The notes below the pieces were generated by a model that did not search any database, had not been told where the DNA came from, and saw only the letters and a list, made by a program, of their open reading frames with translations. DNA of 63,098 nt. Origin: an uncultured Oscillospiraceae bacterium. GTDB lineage: Bacteria > Bacillota > Clostridia > Oscillospirales > Ruminococcaceae. The position numbers and the translations under genes are program-made. Positions 48,035 to 57,202 of the stretch are shown piece after piece (position 1 is the stretch's first letter; each line of letters opens with the position of its first letter). The stretch spans positions 1 to 63,098 of the forward strand of contig CAJULF010000008.1 of the NCBI GenBank assembly GCA_910587135.1, read 5' to 3'.

Positions 48035-48663
48035 TGGAGATTACCGAGCTGTCCCCTTATAAGGGAGATACCTGGCGGCTTGAACTGGACGGTGAAACGT
48101 CGGTGTACATAAATGCCGCCATGGTGGAGGATTATGGGCTGAGCGAGGGCAGAGAGCTTGACGAGGACACTCTGGAGGAGATACGCTGCGCCGACACGCT
48201 GCGAAAAGCGAAAAAGCGCGCGCTTTATCTTCTGGGAACGCGCCAGTATTGCTACAACGAGCTTTACAACAAGCTGCGTTCGAGCTATACCGAGGAGATA
48301 GCTCATGCCGCCGCAAGCTATATGAAAGAGAGCGGCTATGTCAACGATGAGGAATACGCCTCAAAGTTGGCGGAGCACCTTATACATACGAAGCATTGGG
48401 GACTGCGCAAGGCGCGGTATGAGATGCTTCACAGGGGACTGGACGAAAACCTTGTCGAGGACGCTCTCGCCGAATATGATGAGGACGATATCGACGAGGA
48501 GATAACCGAGCTGATAGAGCGTAAATACTACGCGAAAATACAGGATTACGACGACAGAAGGCGTACCGTTGCGGCGCTTGCGCGGCGCGGGTACGACTAC
48601 ACGGCGGTAAAGCGCTGTATTGAAACGATTTTGGAAGATCAAGACGAGGACGAAAGCGAATGA
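48034..48663 (+). CDS. recX: Regulatory protein RecX
   Basis: 209 residues. Three-helix repeats with RKAKKRALYLLGTRQYCYNE, GYVNDEEYASKLAEHLI and ARRGYDYTAVKRCIE, typical of RecX, which binds in the RecA filament groove and limits it. Coupled to recA by a 1-base overlap (TAATG) and to rimO by a 4-base overlap. Confidence 0.93.
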   Translation: MEITELSPYKGDTWRLELDGETSVYINAAMVEDYGLSEGRELDEDTLEEIRCADTLRKAKKRALYLLGTRQYCYNELYNKLRSSYTEEIAHAAASYMKESGYVNDEEYASKLAEHLIHTKHWGLRKARYEMLHRGLDENLVEDALAEYDEDDIDEEITELIERKYYAKIQDYDDRRRTVAALARRGYDYTAVKRCIETILEDQDEDESE

Positions 48664-50012
48664 GTAAAAACAGCGGTGAAAAAAGAATAAAAATAGCGAT
48701 AGTTTCTCTGGGCTGTGCCAAAAACCAGGTGGACGCGGAGCAGATGATGGCGAAAATCGCGGAAAAGGGATACGCTTTCGTGGAGGAAGCGGGGCTTGCC
48801 GATATAGCGCTGGTGAACACCTGCGGGTTCATACAGTCCGCAAAGGAGGAGGCTATCGGCTGGATAATGGAGCTGATAGATCTCAAAAATGAGGGCAGGA
48901 TAAAGCATATTGTGGTCACAGGCTGTCTTTCGGAGCGTTACCGTGAGCAGTTTGTCGAGGAATTCCCCGAGGTCGACGCGGTGGTGGGGATATCGGAATA
49001 CGGCAGGATATGCGAGATACTGGACAAGGTTACGGCTGGCGAGAGAATATGCTGTTTCGGCAGCAAGGAGTCCCACAGCATGGAGGGCAAACGTATACTG
49101 TCCACGCTGCCGCACTATGCTTATATGCGCATAGCGGACGGCTGCGACAACTGCTGTACATACTGTGCTATTCCTCAGATACGCGGTCGATTCAGAAGCC
49201 GTCCGATTGAAAATATCGTCGATGAGGCAAGGCTGCTGGCAGCAGACGGGGTGAAGGAGCTTGTGATTGTGGCGCAGGACACCACACGCTACGGGCTTGA
49301 CTTGTACAGAAAGCTTGCCCTGCCCGAGCTTCTGGATAAGCTGTGCGGGATAGAGAGCTTCAAGTGGATACGCCTGCTTTACTGCTATCCCGAGCGTATC
49401 ACCGATGAGCTTATCGACTGTATAAAGCGGCAGGACAAAATAGTGAAATATCTTGATATACCAATGCAGCACTGTGACGGGGAAATCCTCAAACGAATGA
49501 ACCGCAGGGGCGACGAAAAGTCATTGAGAGAGCTTGTCGCGAAGCTGCGGGCGGAGATACCGGGTATCACACTCAGAACAACGTTTATAACGGGCTTCCC
49601 CGGAGAAACCGAGGAGCAGTTCAACGCGCTGGGCGATTTCGCGCAGGATATGAGATTTGAGCGAATGGGCTGCTTTGCTTACTCCGAGGAGGAAGACACT
49701 CCCGCAGCGGGATTTTCCGATATGGTCGAGGAGGACGTGCGTGAGCACCGCAAGGAGATACTCGAAGAGCAGCAGGACGCGCGCGTCGCGGAGCTGTACG
49801 GGAGTATGACGGGAAGTGAAACCGAGGTGGTTGTTGAGGGATACGACAGGTATCTGGAGCATTATTTCGGCAGGAGCGCCATGTTTGCTCCCGAAATCGA
49901 CGGTATGATTTATTTCCGCGCGCCAAAGTCCAAAGGTCTTAAAATCGGGGATTTTGTCGGAATAAAGATACTTGACGTGGTGGATAATAATCTTATCGGA
50001 GAAGTAATATGA
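48660..50012 (+). CDS. rimO: Ribosomal protein S12 methylthiotransferase RimO
   Basis: 450 residues. N-terminal UPF0004 domain (SLGCAKNQVDAEQMM, NTCGFIQSAKEEAI), radical SAM CxxxCxxC in DGCDNCCTYCAIPQIRGRF, TTFITGFPGETEEQF, and a C-terminal TRAM domain. It adds a methylthio group to Asp of S12 using two [4Fe-4S] clusters. RimO is told from MiaB by the ISEYGRI and EEDTPA stretches. Start ATG overlaps recX; it is followed by pgsA with a 4-base overlap, so recA-pgsA is one unit. Confidence 0.93.
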   Translation: MSKNSGEKRIKIAIVSLGCAKNQVDAEQMMAKIAEKGYAFVEEAGLADIALVNTCGFIQSAKEEAIGWIMELIDLKNEGRIKHIVVTGCLSERYREQFVEEFPEVDAVVGISEYGRICEILDKVTAGERICCFGSKESHSMEGKRILSTLPHYAYMRIADGCDNCCTYCAIPQIRGRFRSRPIENIVDEARLLAADGVKELVIVAQDTTRYGLDLYRKLALPELLDKLCGIESFKWIRLLYCYPERITDELIDCIKRQDKIVKYLDIPMQHCDGEILKRMNRRGDEKSLRELVAKLRAEIPGITLRTTFITGFPGETEEQFNALGDFAQDMRFERMGCFAYSEEEDTPAAGFSDMVEEDVREHRKEILEEQQDARVAELYGSMTGSETEVVVEGYDRYLEHYFGRSAMFAPEIDGMIYFRAPKSKGLKIGDFVGIKILDVVDNNLIGEVI

Positions 50013-50581
50013 ATCTTGCAAATAAACTTACTCTTTTAAGAGTTGTCATTGTGCCGTTTTTCGTGCTGTTTATGTGCATGGGAGCCGTACCGCTGAATTA
50101 TTTCTGGGCGCTGGTGCTGTTCGGAGCGGCTAGCTTTACGGATATGTTTGACGGTAAGATCGCGCGTAAGTATGATATGGTAACGGATTTCGGCAAGTTC
50201 CTCGACCCGCTGGCGGATAAAGTACTCGTGGCGGCGGCTTTGGTCTGCTTTACGGAGCTCGGCTGGACTTCGTCATGGGTGACTATTGTCATTCTCGTGA
50301 GAGAGTTCGCGGTATCGGGCGTAAGGCTTATCGCCGCGGGAAGCGACAAGAAGGCGGTAATTCCCGCCAATATGTGGGGAAAGGTCAAGACTGCCGCGAC
50401 GATGGGCGGCATCGCCGCGATACTGGCTATGCGTATTTTCTCGGACAATATCGGGCTTATTCCCGAACTGCCCGTAAAGATCATCGGTGATGTGCTGATG
50501 TATATTGCGGCGCTGCTTACGCTGATATCGGGGATAAAGTATCTGTACGACTACCGCGAGTATATCAACCCCAACAAGTGA
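50009..50581 (+). CDS. pgsA: CDP-diacylglycerol-glycerol-3-phosphate 3-phosphatidyltransferase
   Basis: 190 residues, four to six membrane segments. The CDP-alcohol phosphatidyltransferase motif D-x2-DG-x2-AR-x8-G-x3-D-x3-D is complete (about residues 46-71, from DMFDGKIARK to PLADKV). N-terminus NLANKLTLLRVVIVPFFVLF is standard. First committed step of phosphatidylglycerol synthesis. Last gene of the recA-recX-rimO-pgsA run. Confidence 0.93.
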   Translation: MNLANKLTLLRVVIVPFFVLFMCMGAVPLNYFWALVLFGAASFTDMFDGKIARKYDMVTDFGKFLDPLADKVLVAAALVCFTELGWTSSWVTIVILVREFAVSGVRLIAAGSDKKAVIPANMWGKVKTAATMGGIAAILAMRIFSDNIGLIPELPVKIIGDVLMYIAALLTLISGIKYLYDYREYINPNK

Positions 50582-50611
50582 TTTGGGTTGTTTATGCGGG
50601 ATAAATAAAAA

Positions 50612-50656
50612 TATCCGCCGCCGCGGACAAAAAATAGTGGCGGCGCTTGCATTTTT
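50612..50656 (+). terminator. Terminator after pgsA
   Basis: CCGCCGCC and GGCGGCG arms with about 17 bases between, then TTGCATTTTT. The T-run overlaps the -35 of the next promoter. Confidence 0.5.
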
Positions 50657-50675
50657 CGTCAAGATATGGTATAAT
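50647..50675 (+). promoter_or_regulatory. SigA-type promoter for the accessory cluster
   Basis: TTGCAT (50647-50652), 17-bp spacer, TATAAT (50670-50675) with a TGG extension. Confidence 0.75.
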
Positions 50676-50693
50676 GGATAAATAGGGAGATTT

Positions 50694-51185
50694 ATGGTGG
50701 CATGGATTATACTTATCGTCTGCTTATGTTTCCCTTGGGATATTATTTTAAGAGACTTTATGAGTTATAGTAGAGGTAATATGAAAATTATTGAGAATCC
50801 TGCGTGGGTATTTTACATAGAAAAACCAGACTTTGATAACGACAAGATTGGTAAATGGATGTGCTTTTTTAAGGGCAGAGATTTTATTGCAAAACTGTGT
50901 CAAGAAGCTGTTGAAAAGGGTGTTGTAGCCGAAGCAAAACATTCAAATGCGAATGAAGGCGTTTCTTGTTTTTATTTAAACTGTGATGATATGGCTTCAC
51001 ATAAAAAAGTAATTGAATTTTTCCTTAATAATAACCTTATTAGAAAAACAAAAAATGGAAAACTATATAACATTTCGTTTAAAATGGATAAACAAACGCA
51101 TGCTGGAGAGTATGGTAAAGATTTTAAATCAGAAATAAAGTTGGAACAATTTGTTGATTTGAATACAGGAGATTGGATTATTTAA
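50694..51185 (+). CDS. Uncharacterised A/T-rich accessory protein
   Basis: 163 residues. One N-terminal hydrophobic segment (AWIILIVCLCFPWDIILRDF), then a compact alpha/beta domain (MKIIENPAWVFYIEKPDFDN, KVIEFFLNNNLIRKTKNGKL, DFKSEIKLEQFVDLNTGDWI). The domain looks like a widespread hypothetical family of Firmicutes; usual members may begin at the internal MKIIENP (preceded by GAGGTAAT at about 50773), so the hydrophobic stretch may be an extension. Much more A/T-rich than everything around it, so likely acquired. Function unknown. Confidence 0.6.
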   Translation: MVAWIILIVCLCFPWDIILRDFMSYSRGNMKIIENPAWVFYIEKPDFDNDKIGKWMCFFKGRDFIAKLCQEAVEKGVVAEAKHSNANEGVSCFYLNCDDMASHKKVIEFFLNNNLIRKTKNGKLYNISFKMDKQTHAGEYGKDFKSEIKLEQFVDLNTGDWII

Positions 51186-51210
51186 TTCAAAACATTGTCT
51201 GGAGGTAAAA

Positions 51211-52104
51211 ATGAGCAAGAAGATTTTTGATCAGGACACAAGTAAGAAAGCGCCTGAGCAGGAGATGCTTATTGCAAACCTGCTGTTTAGGGAAAAACCC
51301 GCTAAGGCAGAGCCGGACGCGATCAAGGCGGCTTTGGAGGAGTTGGTGGGAACAGTTGAGATCGTCAGCGGCAAGAAAGAGATCAATATGTTTGCTGTGC
51401 CGAAGTACATGGCGGTTTTCAAGGACACTCCGCAGGGAATGCCGGTGCTGGCGAATATCGGCGCTCCGAGGGAGTTTTCTCCGGATATAGTCGATGAGCT
51501 CAACCGCAGCCAGTTCTGGGATTATCCGAACGGCAGCGAGGCTATCGACGGGTTCAAGTATTGCGTGGACGTTTTCGGTATGCTGTCGGGGGCGCTGGAT
51601 TATAAGGAGCAGGCGGAATTTTTCGTGAATATGATAGACGCGGCTTTGCGGAATTATCCCTCGTGCGAGGCGATATATGTATTTGCGAGCGGCAAGCTCA
51701 CTACTCCCGAGGATTTTGAGCACAGCAAGCAGTATGACCTTGCGGGAAGATTTATCAGACTGGCGGTCAATGCGCGGTTTTTTACGATAAACAACAGCGA
51801 CGATATGATAGTGGATACGATAGGCTTTTATGCGTTCGGCGGGGCGGACGTCCAGCTTCACTTTCATGATATCGACCCGAATCACGCGGTGGAGTACGTT
51901 TACAATATCGCGAGTTATCAGTTCAACAACGATTTCCCCGTTAAAAGCGGAGAGACCATTGACGGCATAAACGGGAACGGAAGAATAGCGCGGGATATCC
52001 AGTGGCGCGCTCAGTACGAGAATTCCCTGATACAGCCGATAAGGACGGTGCTGGATATAAACTGCGGCAAGTACGCGGCGGGTCAGCGGGGTAACTGCCG
52101 TTGA
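51211..52104 (+). CDS. DUF4261-like protein
   Basis: 297 residues. The last ~90 residues (FYAFGGADVQLHFHDIDPNH, VEYVYNIASYQFNNDFPVKS GETIDG) fit DUF4261; the N-terminal region has a FREKPAKAEPDAIKAALEEL helix and FAVPKYMAVFKDTPQGMPV. No enzymatic motif. DUF4261 proteins are common near toxin-immunity and other accessory genes, but no toxin is visible here. GGAGG 7 bases before the ATG. Overlaps the next gene by 4 bases, so their products are probably made together. Confidence 0.7.
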   Translation: MSKKIFDQDTSKKAPEQEMLIANLLFREKPAKAEPDAIKAALEELVGTVEIVSGKKEINMFAVPKYMAVFKDTPQGMPVLANIGAPREFSPDIVDELNRSQFWDYPNGSEAIDGFKYCVDVFGMLSGALDYKEQAEFFVNMIDAALRNYPSCEAIYVFASGKLTTPEDFEHSKQYDLAGRFIRLAVNARFFTINNSDDMIVDTIGFYAFGGADVQLHFHDIDPNHAVEYVYNIASYQFNNDFPVKSGETIDGINGNGRIARDIQWRAQYENSLIQPIRTVLDINCGKYAAGQRGNCR

Positions 52105-52631
52105 TTTGGAGTGGTATCCGCAGCAAGCTGGAGAATGAATATCTTGCCGAAAGCCTGCGCGGACATATACAATATTATGCGACCTCGTACAGCAAATGCC
52201 CCGACCACGAGGGCAGAGCCGCGGTGCGCTATGACGGCGAGGAAATACTTAAAAGCAACTATTTCGATATGATGTGGGCATGGTATGACGCGGAAAGAAA
52301 AATCCGCAATGAAAATCCCGAAATGTCCCATAGAGAGGTATGGCTAAAGAGCAAGCTCGACATTTTGAAAGACGGCTGCTTTGACCAGCGGGAATTTTAC
52401 GCCGCTTTTGCGGAGTTCGACAATCAGTCTGTCGAGGACAGCCTTGACAGCGAAAATGCGTTGGTGAGAATGTTCGCGGTGCTGGACAGGCGCGTGGGAA
52501 AGCGGCGGCTTGTAAGACTTGCGGACAGGATAGCCGACGAGCCTGAGTGGCTGAGGACGTTTTATCTGATACGTCTTCGGGCTGAGGGTATAAATAAATC
52601 AGACGCGGAGGATATTTCCGCGGAAATATAA
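52101..52631 (+). CDS. SF0329-family hypothetical protein
   Basis: 176 residues from TTG 52101, which overlaps the TGA of the DUF4261 gene. Begins IWSGIRSKLENEYLAESLRG followed by HIQYYATSYSKCPDHEGRAA, an all-helical soluble protein matching what is annotated as the SF0329 family. Function unknown. Translational coupling to a DUF4261 gene is worth noting as a possible two-protein unit. Confidence 0.7.
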   Translation: MIWSGIRSKLENEYLAESLRGHIQYYATSYSKCPDHEGRAAVRYDGEEILKSNYFDMMWAWYDAERKIRNENPEMSHREVWLKSKLDILKDGCFDQREFYAAFAEFDNQSVEDSLDSENALVRMFAVLDRRVGKRRLVRLADRIADEPEWLRTFYLIRLRAEGINKSDAEDISAEI

Positions 52632-52641
52632 AGGTGTGGAA

Positions 52642-54624
52642 ATGGCAAATAAAGAATCGTACAATGACTTAAAGGCGCTTAAGGGACCCGACCAGGTGCG
52701 GCTTCGTCCCGCGGTAATATTCGGTTCGGACAGTGTGGAGGGCTGCCGCCACTCGGTTTTTGAGATCATCTCAAATTCCATTGACGAGGCACGCGAGGGC
52801 TATGGAAAGAAGATAGTGATAACGCTTTTCGCCGATCATTCCGTTACCGTAGAGGACAGGGGGCGCGGTATCCCGATAGATTTCAACAAGGGCGAGGATA
52901 AATACAACTGGGAACTGGCGTTCTGCACACTGTACGCGGGCGGAAAGTACGATAACAATTCGGGTGAGAATTACACCTACGCGCTGGGGCTTAACGGACT
53001 GGGGCTTTGCGCCACGCAGTTTTCCTCGGAATATATGGAGGTTGAGAGCTGCAACGGCACATGGAAATATTCTCTGCGCTTTGAAAAAGGCTTTAATGTT
53101 ACCGATGACGAGCGCGGCTTCAAAAAGTCCAAATTCAGCGAATATACGGGAACCAAGATACACTGGAAGCCTGACTTGGAGGTATTCACGGATATAGATA
53201 TCGGTACTGAATATCTGGAGGATATGCTCCGACGGCAGGCTATAGTAAACGACGGTGTGGAATTCCTGCTGCGCGTTGAGGGCGAGGACGGCTTTGAGGA
53301 AAAAACCTTTGTCTATGCGGAGGGCATAAACGATTATCTGCGCGAGGTAGTTGGTGAGCAGTCTCTTACCACTCCGCAGTTCTGGAATACCCAGAGAATG
53401 GGTAAGGACAGGGAGGACAAGGAGGAATACAAGCTGAAAATGAACGTCGCGTTCACATTCAGCAAGGAAGTGCAGTTCATCGAGCACTACCACAACTCAA
53501 GCTGGCTTGAGCATGGCGGAAGTCCCGAGGACGCGATGAAAAAGGCTTTTCTGTCGCAGATAGATTCCTATCTTAAAAACAACAACAAGTACAACAAGGG
53601 CGAGAAGTCTGTCAAGTGGGACGATATCGCGGACTGTTTTGTGTTTATCTCCTCGAATTTTTCCACACAGGCAAGCTATGCCAACCAAACCAAAAAAGCG
53701 GTCACAAACGCTTTTATCAAGGAAGCGATGACAGATTGGCTAAAGCATCAGCTTGAGGTGTATTTCCTGGAGAACCCCGACGAGGCGGTAAAGATCGCGG
53801 AGCGTGTAATCATCAACAAGCGCTCACGTGAAAACGCGGAGAAGGTGCGTTCCACTTCAATTGCCAATCTCACAGCGAAAATTGACCTCACCAACCGCAT
53901 AGACAAGTTTGTGGACTGCCGCAGCAAGGATGTTTCCCGCCGCGAAGTATATATAGTGGAGGGAGATTCGGCGCTTGGGTCGGTCAAACTGGCGCGTGAC
54001 GCGGAATTCCAGGCGGTAATCCCCGTAAGGGGAAAGATACTCAACTGCCTTAAGGCAAGCCATGAGAAAATATTCAAGAGCGAGATAATCACGAACCTTA
54101 TAAAGGTGCTTGGCTGCGGCGTGGAGGTAAAATCCAAGGCTAACAAGAATCTGAATTCATTCAACCTTGAAAATCTGCGCTGGAACAAGGTGGTTATCTG
54201 CACCGATGCTGACTACGACGGATTTCAGATAAGAACGCTTATCCTCACCATGATACAGGAGCTTTGCCCGACGCTTATAGAAAAGGGATATGTATATATA
54301 GCGGAATCGCCGCTTTACGAGATAAACACCAAGGATAAGACCTATTTTGCCTATACCGAGCCCGAGAAAACGAAAATTCTCGGTATGATAGGGGAGAAGA
54401 AGTACGATATTCAGCGCTCAAAAGGACTTGGCGAAAATGACCCCGACATGATGTCACTTACCACGATGAACCCCGATACACGCCGTCTTATCAAAGTGAC
54501 GCCTACCGACGCGGAGCAGACAAAAACGATGTTTGATATACTTCTCGGTAACAATCTTGAGGGGCGAAAGGATTTCATAAAGGAAAACGGCAGCAAATAT
54601 CTTGACGCAGCCGATATTATGTAG
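52642..54624 (+). CDS. parE: Type IIA topoisomerase subunit B, divergent (ParE/GyrB-like)
   Basis: 660 residues from ATG 52642 (AAGGTG 5-10 bases upstream; a GTG six bases earlier is possible). GHKL ATPase: EIISNSIDEAREGYG (N-box), VEDRGRGIP and LYAGGKYDNNSGENYTYALG. TOPRIM: EGDSA (440-444) continuing ALGSVKLARD instead of the usual AGGSAKQGRD, and DADYDGF at 522 for DADVDG. Metal-binding acidic residues are kept. It belongs to a diverged clostridial branch, distinct from housekeeping GyrB. Forms a complex with the next gene to relax or decatenate DNA. Confidence 0.88.
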   Translation: MANKESYNDLKALKGPDQVRLRPAVIFGSDSVEGCRHSVFEIISNSIDEAREGYGKKIVITLFADHSVTVEDRGRGIPIDFNKGEDKYNWELAFCTLYAGGKYDNNSGENYTYALGLNGLGLCATQFSSEYMEVESCNGTWKYSLRFEKGFNVTDDERGFKKSKFSEYTGTKIHWKPDLEVFTDIDIGTEYLEDMLRRQAIVNDGVEFLLRVEGEDGFEEKTFVYAEGINDYLREVVGEQSLTTPQFWNTQRMGKDREDKEEYKLKMNVAFTFSKEVQFIEHYHNSSWLEHGGSPEDAMKKAFLSQIDSYLKNNNKYNKGEKSVKWDDIADCFVFISSNFSTQASYANQTKKAVTNAFIKEAMTDWLKHQLEVYFLENPDEAVKIAERVIINKRSRENAEKVRSTSIANLTAKIDLTNRIDKFVDCRSKDVSRREVYIVEGDSALGSVKLARDAEFQAVIPVRGKILNCLKASHEKIFKSEIITNLIKVLGCGVEVKSKANKNLNSFNLENLRWNKVVICTDADYDGFQIRTLILTMIQELCPTLIEKGYVYIAESPLYEINTKDKTYFAYTEPEKTKILGMIGEKKYDIQRSKGLGENDPDMMSLTTMNPDTRRLIKVTPTDAEQTKTMFDILLGNNLEGRKDFIKENGSKYLDAADIM

Positions 54625-54626
54625 TC

Positions 54627-54733
54627 CGGCAACACTCAGCCCACGCATGAAATTTTATGCGAGATCCTGTGGAAACGGAGCGCAGCGGAGTTTTCGCGGA
54701 CGGATCGCGTAAAATTTCTTTGAAATAAGGAGA
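54627..54733 (+). repeat. Family B repeat carrying the parC ribosome-binding site, copy B2
   Basis: CGGCAACACTCAGCCCACGC, ATGAAATTTTATGCGAGATC, CTGTGGAAACGGAGCGCAGC, GGAGTTTTCGCGGACGGATC, GCGTAAAATTTCTTTGAAA, TAAGGAGATAAC: the same order as 8224-8328. It fills the parE-parC gap and supplies AAGGAGA for the TTG start of parC. Confidence 0.7.
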
Positions 54734-54741
54734 TAACATAA

Positions 54742-56964
54742 TTGAAGAAAAAAACAGTAAAGAAGACCGAGAAAAAGCAGAGCGGCGCATATATAGAGGG
54801 ATCGGGAAAGGTCGTTGAAACGGATATAGTCACCACACTTGAGGAAAACTATATGCCCTACGCGATGAGCGTTATCGTTTCGAGGGCGCTGCCTGAAATC
54901 GACGGCTTCAAGCCATCCCACCGAAAGCTGCTTTACACTATGTATAAGATGGGTCTGCTGAACGGAGCGCGGACAAAATCCGCGAATATAGTTGGACAGA
55001 CCATGAAGCTCAATCCTCATGGAGACGCGGCGATATACGACACAATGGTAAGGCTTGCGCGCGGGAATGAGGCTCTGCTTCACCCGTATGTTGACAGCAA
55101 GGGGAACTTCGGCAAGGCGTACTCCCGCGATATGGTGTCCGCGGCTTCGCGCTATACCGAGGCAAAGCTTGAGCCGATAAGCGCGGAGCTTTTTGCGGAT
55201 ATCGACAAGGAATCCGTTGATATGGTTCCGAATTACGATAATTCCATGCTGGAACCTGCGCTGTTTCCCGTCAGATTTCCCACGGTGCTGGTAAACAGCA
55301 ATTTCGGGCTTGCGGTATCCATGGCGAGCAATATCTGCTCTTTCAATCTGACAGAGGTATGCGAAACGACGATAGCCTTGATGAAAAATCCCGAGCACAA
55401 CGCGCTTTCAACCCTGAAAGGTCCTGATTTTCCCGGCGGAGGCTATATTGTTTACGACGAGAAAGAGATGGAGAAGATCTATCGGACGGGTCTGGGCGCG
55501 GTAAAGGTGAGATCGGTCTACAATTATGACCGCGAGGCACGCTGCATAGAGGTCACGCAGATACCGCCCAGCACAACTGTCGAGGCGATAATCGACAAGA
55601 TAGTCGATCTGGTCAAGGAGGGCAGGATAAAGGAGATATCCGACGTCCGCGACGAAACCGACCTGTCGGGCCTGCGGCTGGCGCTGGACCTCAAAAAGGG
55701 TTATGATCCCGACGCGCTTATGCAGAAGCTTTTCAAGCTTACGCCGTTACAGGATAATTTCAATTGTAATTTCAATGTGCTTATTGCGGGCACTCCGCGG
55801 GTAATGGGCGTTTACGAGATACTTAACGAGTGGACTGATTTCCGCCGCGAGTGTGTAAAGCGCCGCGTGTATTTCGATTTGCAGAAGAAAAAAGAAAAGC
55901 TGCATCTGCTTCTCGGTCTGAAAAAAATCCTGCTGGATATCGACTACGCTATTCAGCTTATCCGAGAAACCGAGGAGGAGAGCGAGGTCGTTCCCAACCT
56001 TATGGTGGGCTTCGGCATCGACGAGGTGCAGGCGGAGTATGTTGCGGAGATAAAGCTGCGGCATATAAATCGTGAATATATCCTTAAGCGTACCGAGGAA
56101 ACGGATAATCTTGCGCGTGAGATAGAAGAAATGGAGAGCATTCTGGGCGACTCCAAGAAAATCGACAAGATTATTATAGGTGAGCTTCAGGATATTATCA
56201 AAAAATATGCTCAGCCACGCCGCACAATGTTCCTGTACGATGTTCAGGAAATGACGGAGATCGAGGAGGAAGCGCCGGAGAGCTATCCCGTAAACATATT
56301 CTTTACACGGGAGGGTTATTTCAAGAAGATAACCCCTAAATCCCTTAGAATGAGCAGCGAGCAGAAGCTGAAAGAGAACGACGAGATAGTCTGGTCGGGA
56401 GAAGTATCCAGCAATTCGGAGCTTCTGTTCTTTACCAATCGGCACCAGGTATACAAGTCTCGCTGCTCGGATTTCGGCGAAACGAAGGCGAGCGTTATGG
56501 GAGAGTATCTGCCCGCAAAGCTTGGAATGGACGAGGGCGAGATACCGGTTTTCATGGCGGTAACCGAAAGCTACAAGGAAACTCTGATAGCGTTCTTCAA
56601 GAACGGAAAATGCGCGAAGGTGCCGCTCAGCTCCTATGAAACCAAGACCAAGCGCAAGAAGCTGTCGGGGGCTTATTCCGACCTATCGGAGCTTGTGGAA
56701 ATGTTTGTCATAAGCGATGAAGCTGACTTTATTCTGAAGTCCTCCGCGGGAAAGGTGATAATGTTCAACACCGCGCTTGTGCTTCCCAAGGCGGCGCGCG
56801 ACACGCAGGGCGTTCAGGTAATGCGCCTTACAAAGGCGGAGCTTGCCGGGGCGTACCTCGCGGAAAACACGGAGCTTAAGGACGCGGAAAGCTATCGTAT
56901 AAAGACTATCCCCTCGGCGGGTGTTATGTCTGACGCGGATATAGATCAGATAAAGCTGATATAG
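54742..56964 (+). CDS. parC: Type IIA topoisomerase subunit A, divergent (ParC/GyrA-like)
   Basis: 740 residues from TTG 54742. Breakage-reunion domain with YMPYAMSVIVSRALPEIDGF, LNPHGDAAIYDTMVRLARGN and the catalytic Tyr138 in AASRYTEAKL; coiled-coil gate (about 360-470); C-terminal beta-pinwheel with repeats such as FFTREGYFKKITP and FKNGKCAKVPLSSYETKTKR. No GyrA-box was seen, which favours a ParC-like role. In the quinolone region the position matching E. coli GyrA Ser83 is Ala96 and the Asp87 match is kept (Asp100). Diverged together with the preceding B subunit. Confidence 0.88.
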   Translation: MKKKTVKKTEKKQSGAYIEGSGKVVETDIVTTLEENYMPYAMSVIVSRALPEIDGFKPSHRKLLYTMYKMGLLNGARTKSANIVGQTMKLNPHGDAAIYDTMVRLARGNEALLHPYVDSKGNFGKAYSRDMVSAASRYTEAKLEPISAELFADIDKESVDMVPNYDNSMLEPALFPVRFPTVLVNSNFGLAVSMASNICSFNLTEVCETTIALMKNPEHNALSTLKGPDFPGGGYIVYDEKEMEKIYRTGLGAVKVRSVYNYDREARCIEVTQIPPSTTVEAIIDKIVDLVKEGRIKEISDVRDETDLSGLRLALDLKKGYDPDALMQKLFKLTPLQDNFNCNFNVLIAGTPRVMGVYEILNEWTDFRRECVKRRVYFDLQKKKEKLHLLLGLKKILLDIDYAIQLIRETEEESEVVPNLMVGFGIDEVQAEYVAEIKLRHINREYILKRTEETDNLAREIEEMESILGDSKKIDKIIIGELQDIIKKYAQPRRTMFLYDVQEMTEIEEEAPESYPVNIFFTREGYFKKITPKSLRMSSEQKLKENDEIVWSGEVSSNSELLFFTNRHQVYKSRCSDFGETKASVMGEYLPAKLGMDEGEIPVFMAVTESYKETLIAFFKNGKCAKVPLSSYETKTKRKKLSGAYSDLSELVEMFVISDEADFILKSSAGKVIMFNTALVLPKAARDTQGVQVMRLTKAELAGAYLAENTELKDAESYRIKTIPSAGVMSDADIDQIKLI

Positions 56965-57202
56965 GGCGGAGGGATATGTTGAGCGATAATGAAAGACCTG
57001 TTGTTTAACGAACACGTTATAGGTAAAGAACGGGGATGGCGTTGCCTCTCTGTTCTGCGGTTGGAAGATGGGTCGGCACTGCGTGATAAACCAAGTGCGG
57101 GCTAATCTGGTTTTTGGCGACGGAACGCCCTACAATCCGCGGCTGCCGCGGATTGTAGGGTTGGATAAAGGACATATGCGATAAATAAAGGGAGGAAAAA
57201 AT
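56965..57202. other. Gap between parC and fhs with a strong hairpin
   Basis: Holds a perfect 15-bp hairpin (CCCTACAATCCGCGG at 57128-57142, loop CTG, its complement at 57146-57160). The T-run after it is poor (TTGGAT). A 38-codon ORF at 56988 lacks a ribosome-binding site and is not supported. No ZTP or THF riboswitch consensus is recognisable. Confidence 0.5.

Noticed and set aside
56988..57104. 38-codon ORF after parC
   Set aside because: No ribosome-binding site and no recognisable features; likely chance.
56965..57202. Riboswitch (ZTP or THF) before fhs
   Set aside because: A GGGTCGG stretch and a strong hairpin raised the idea, but the conserved blocks of either class are missing.
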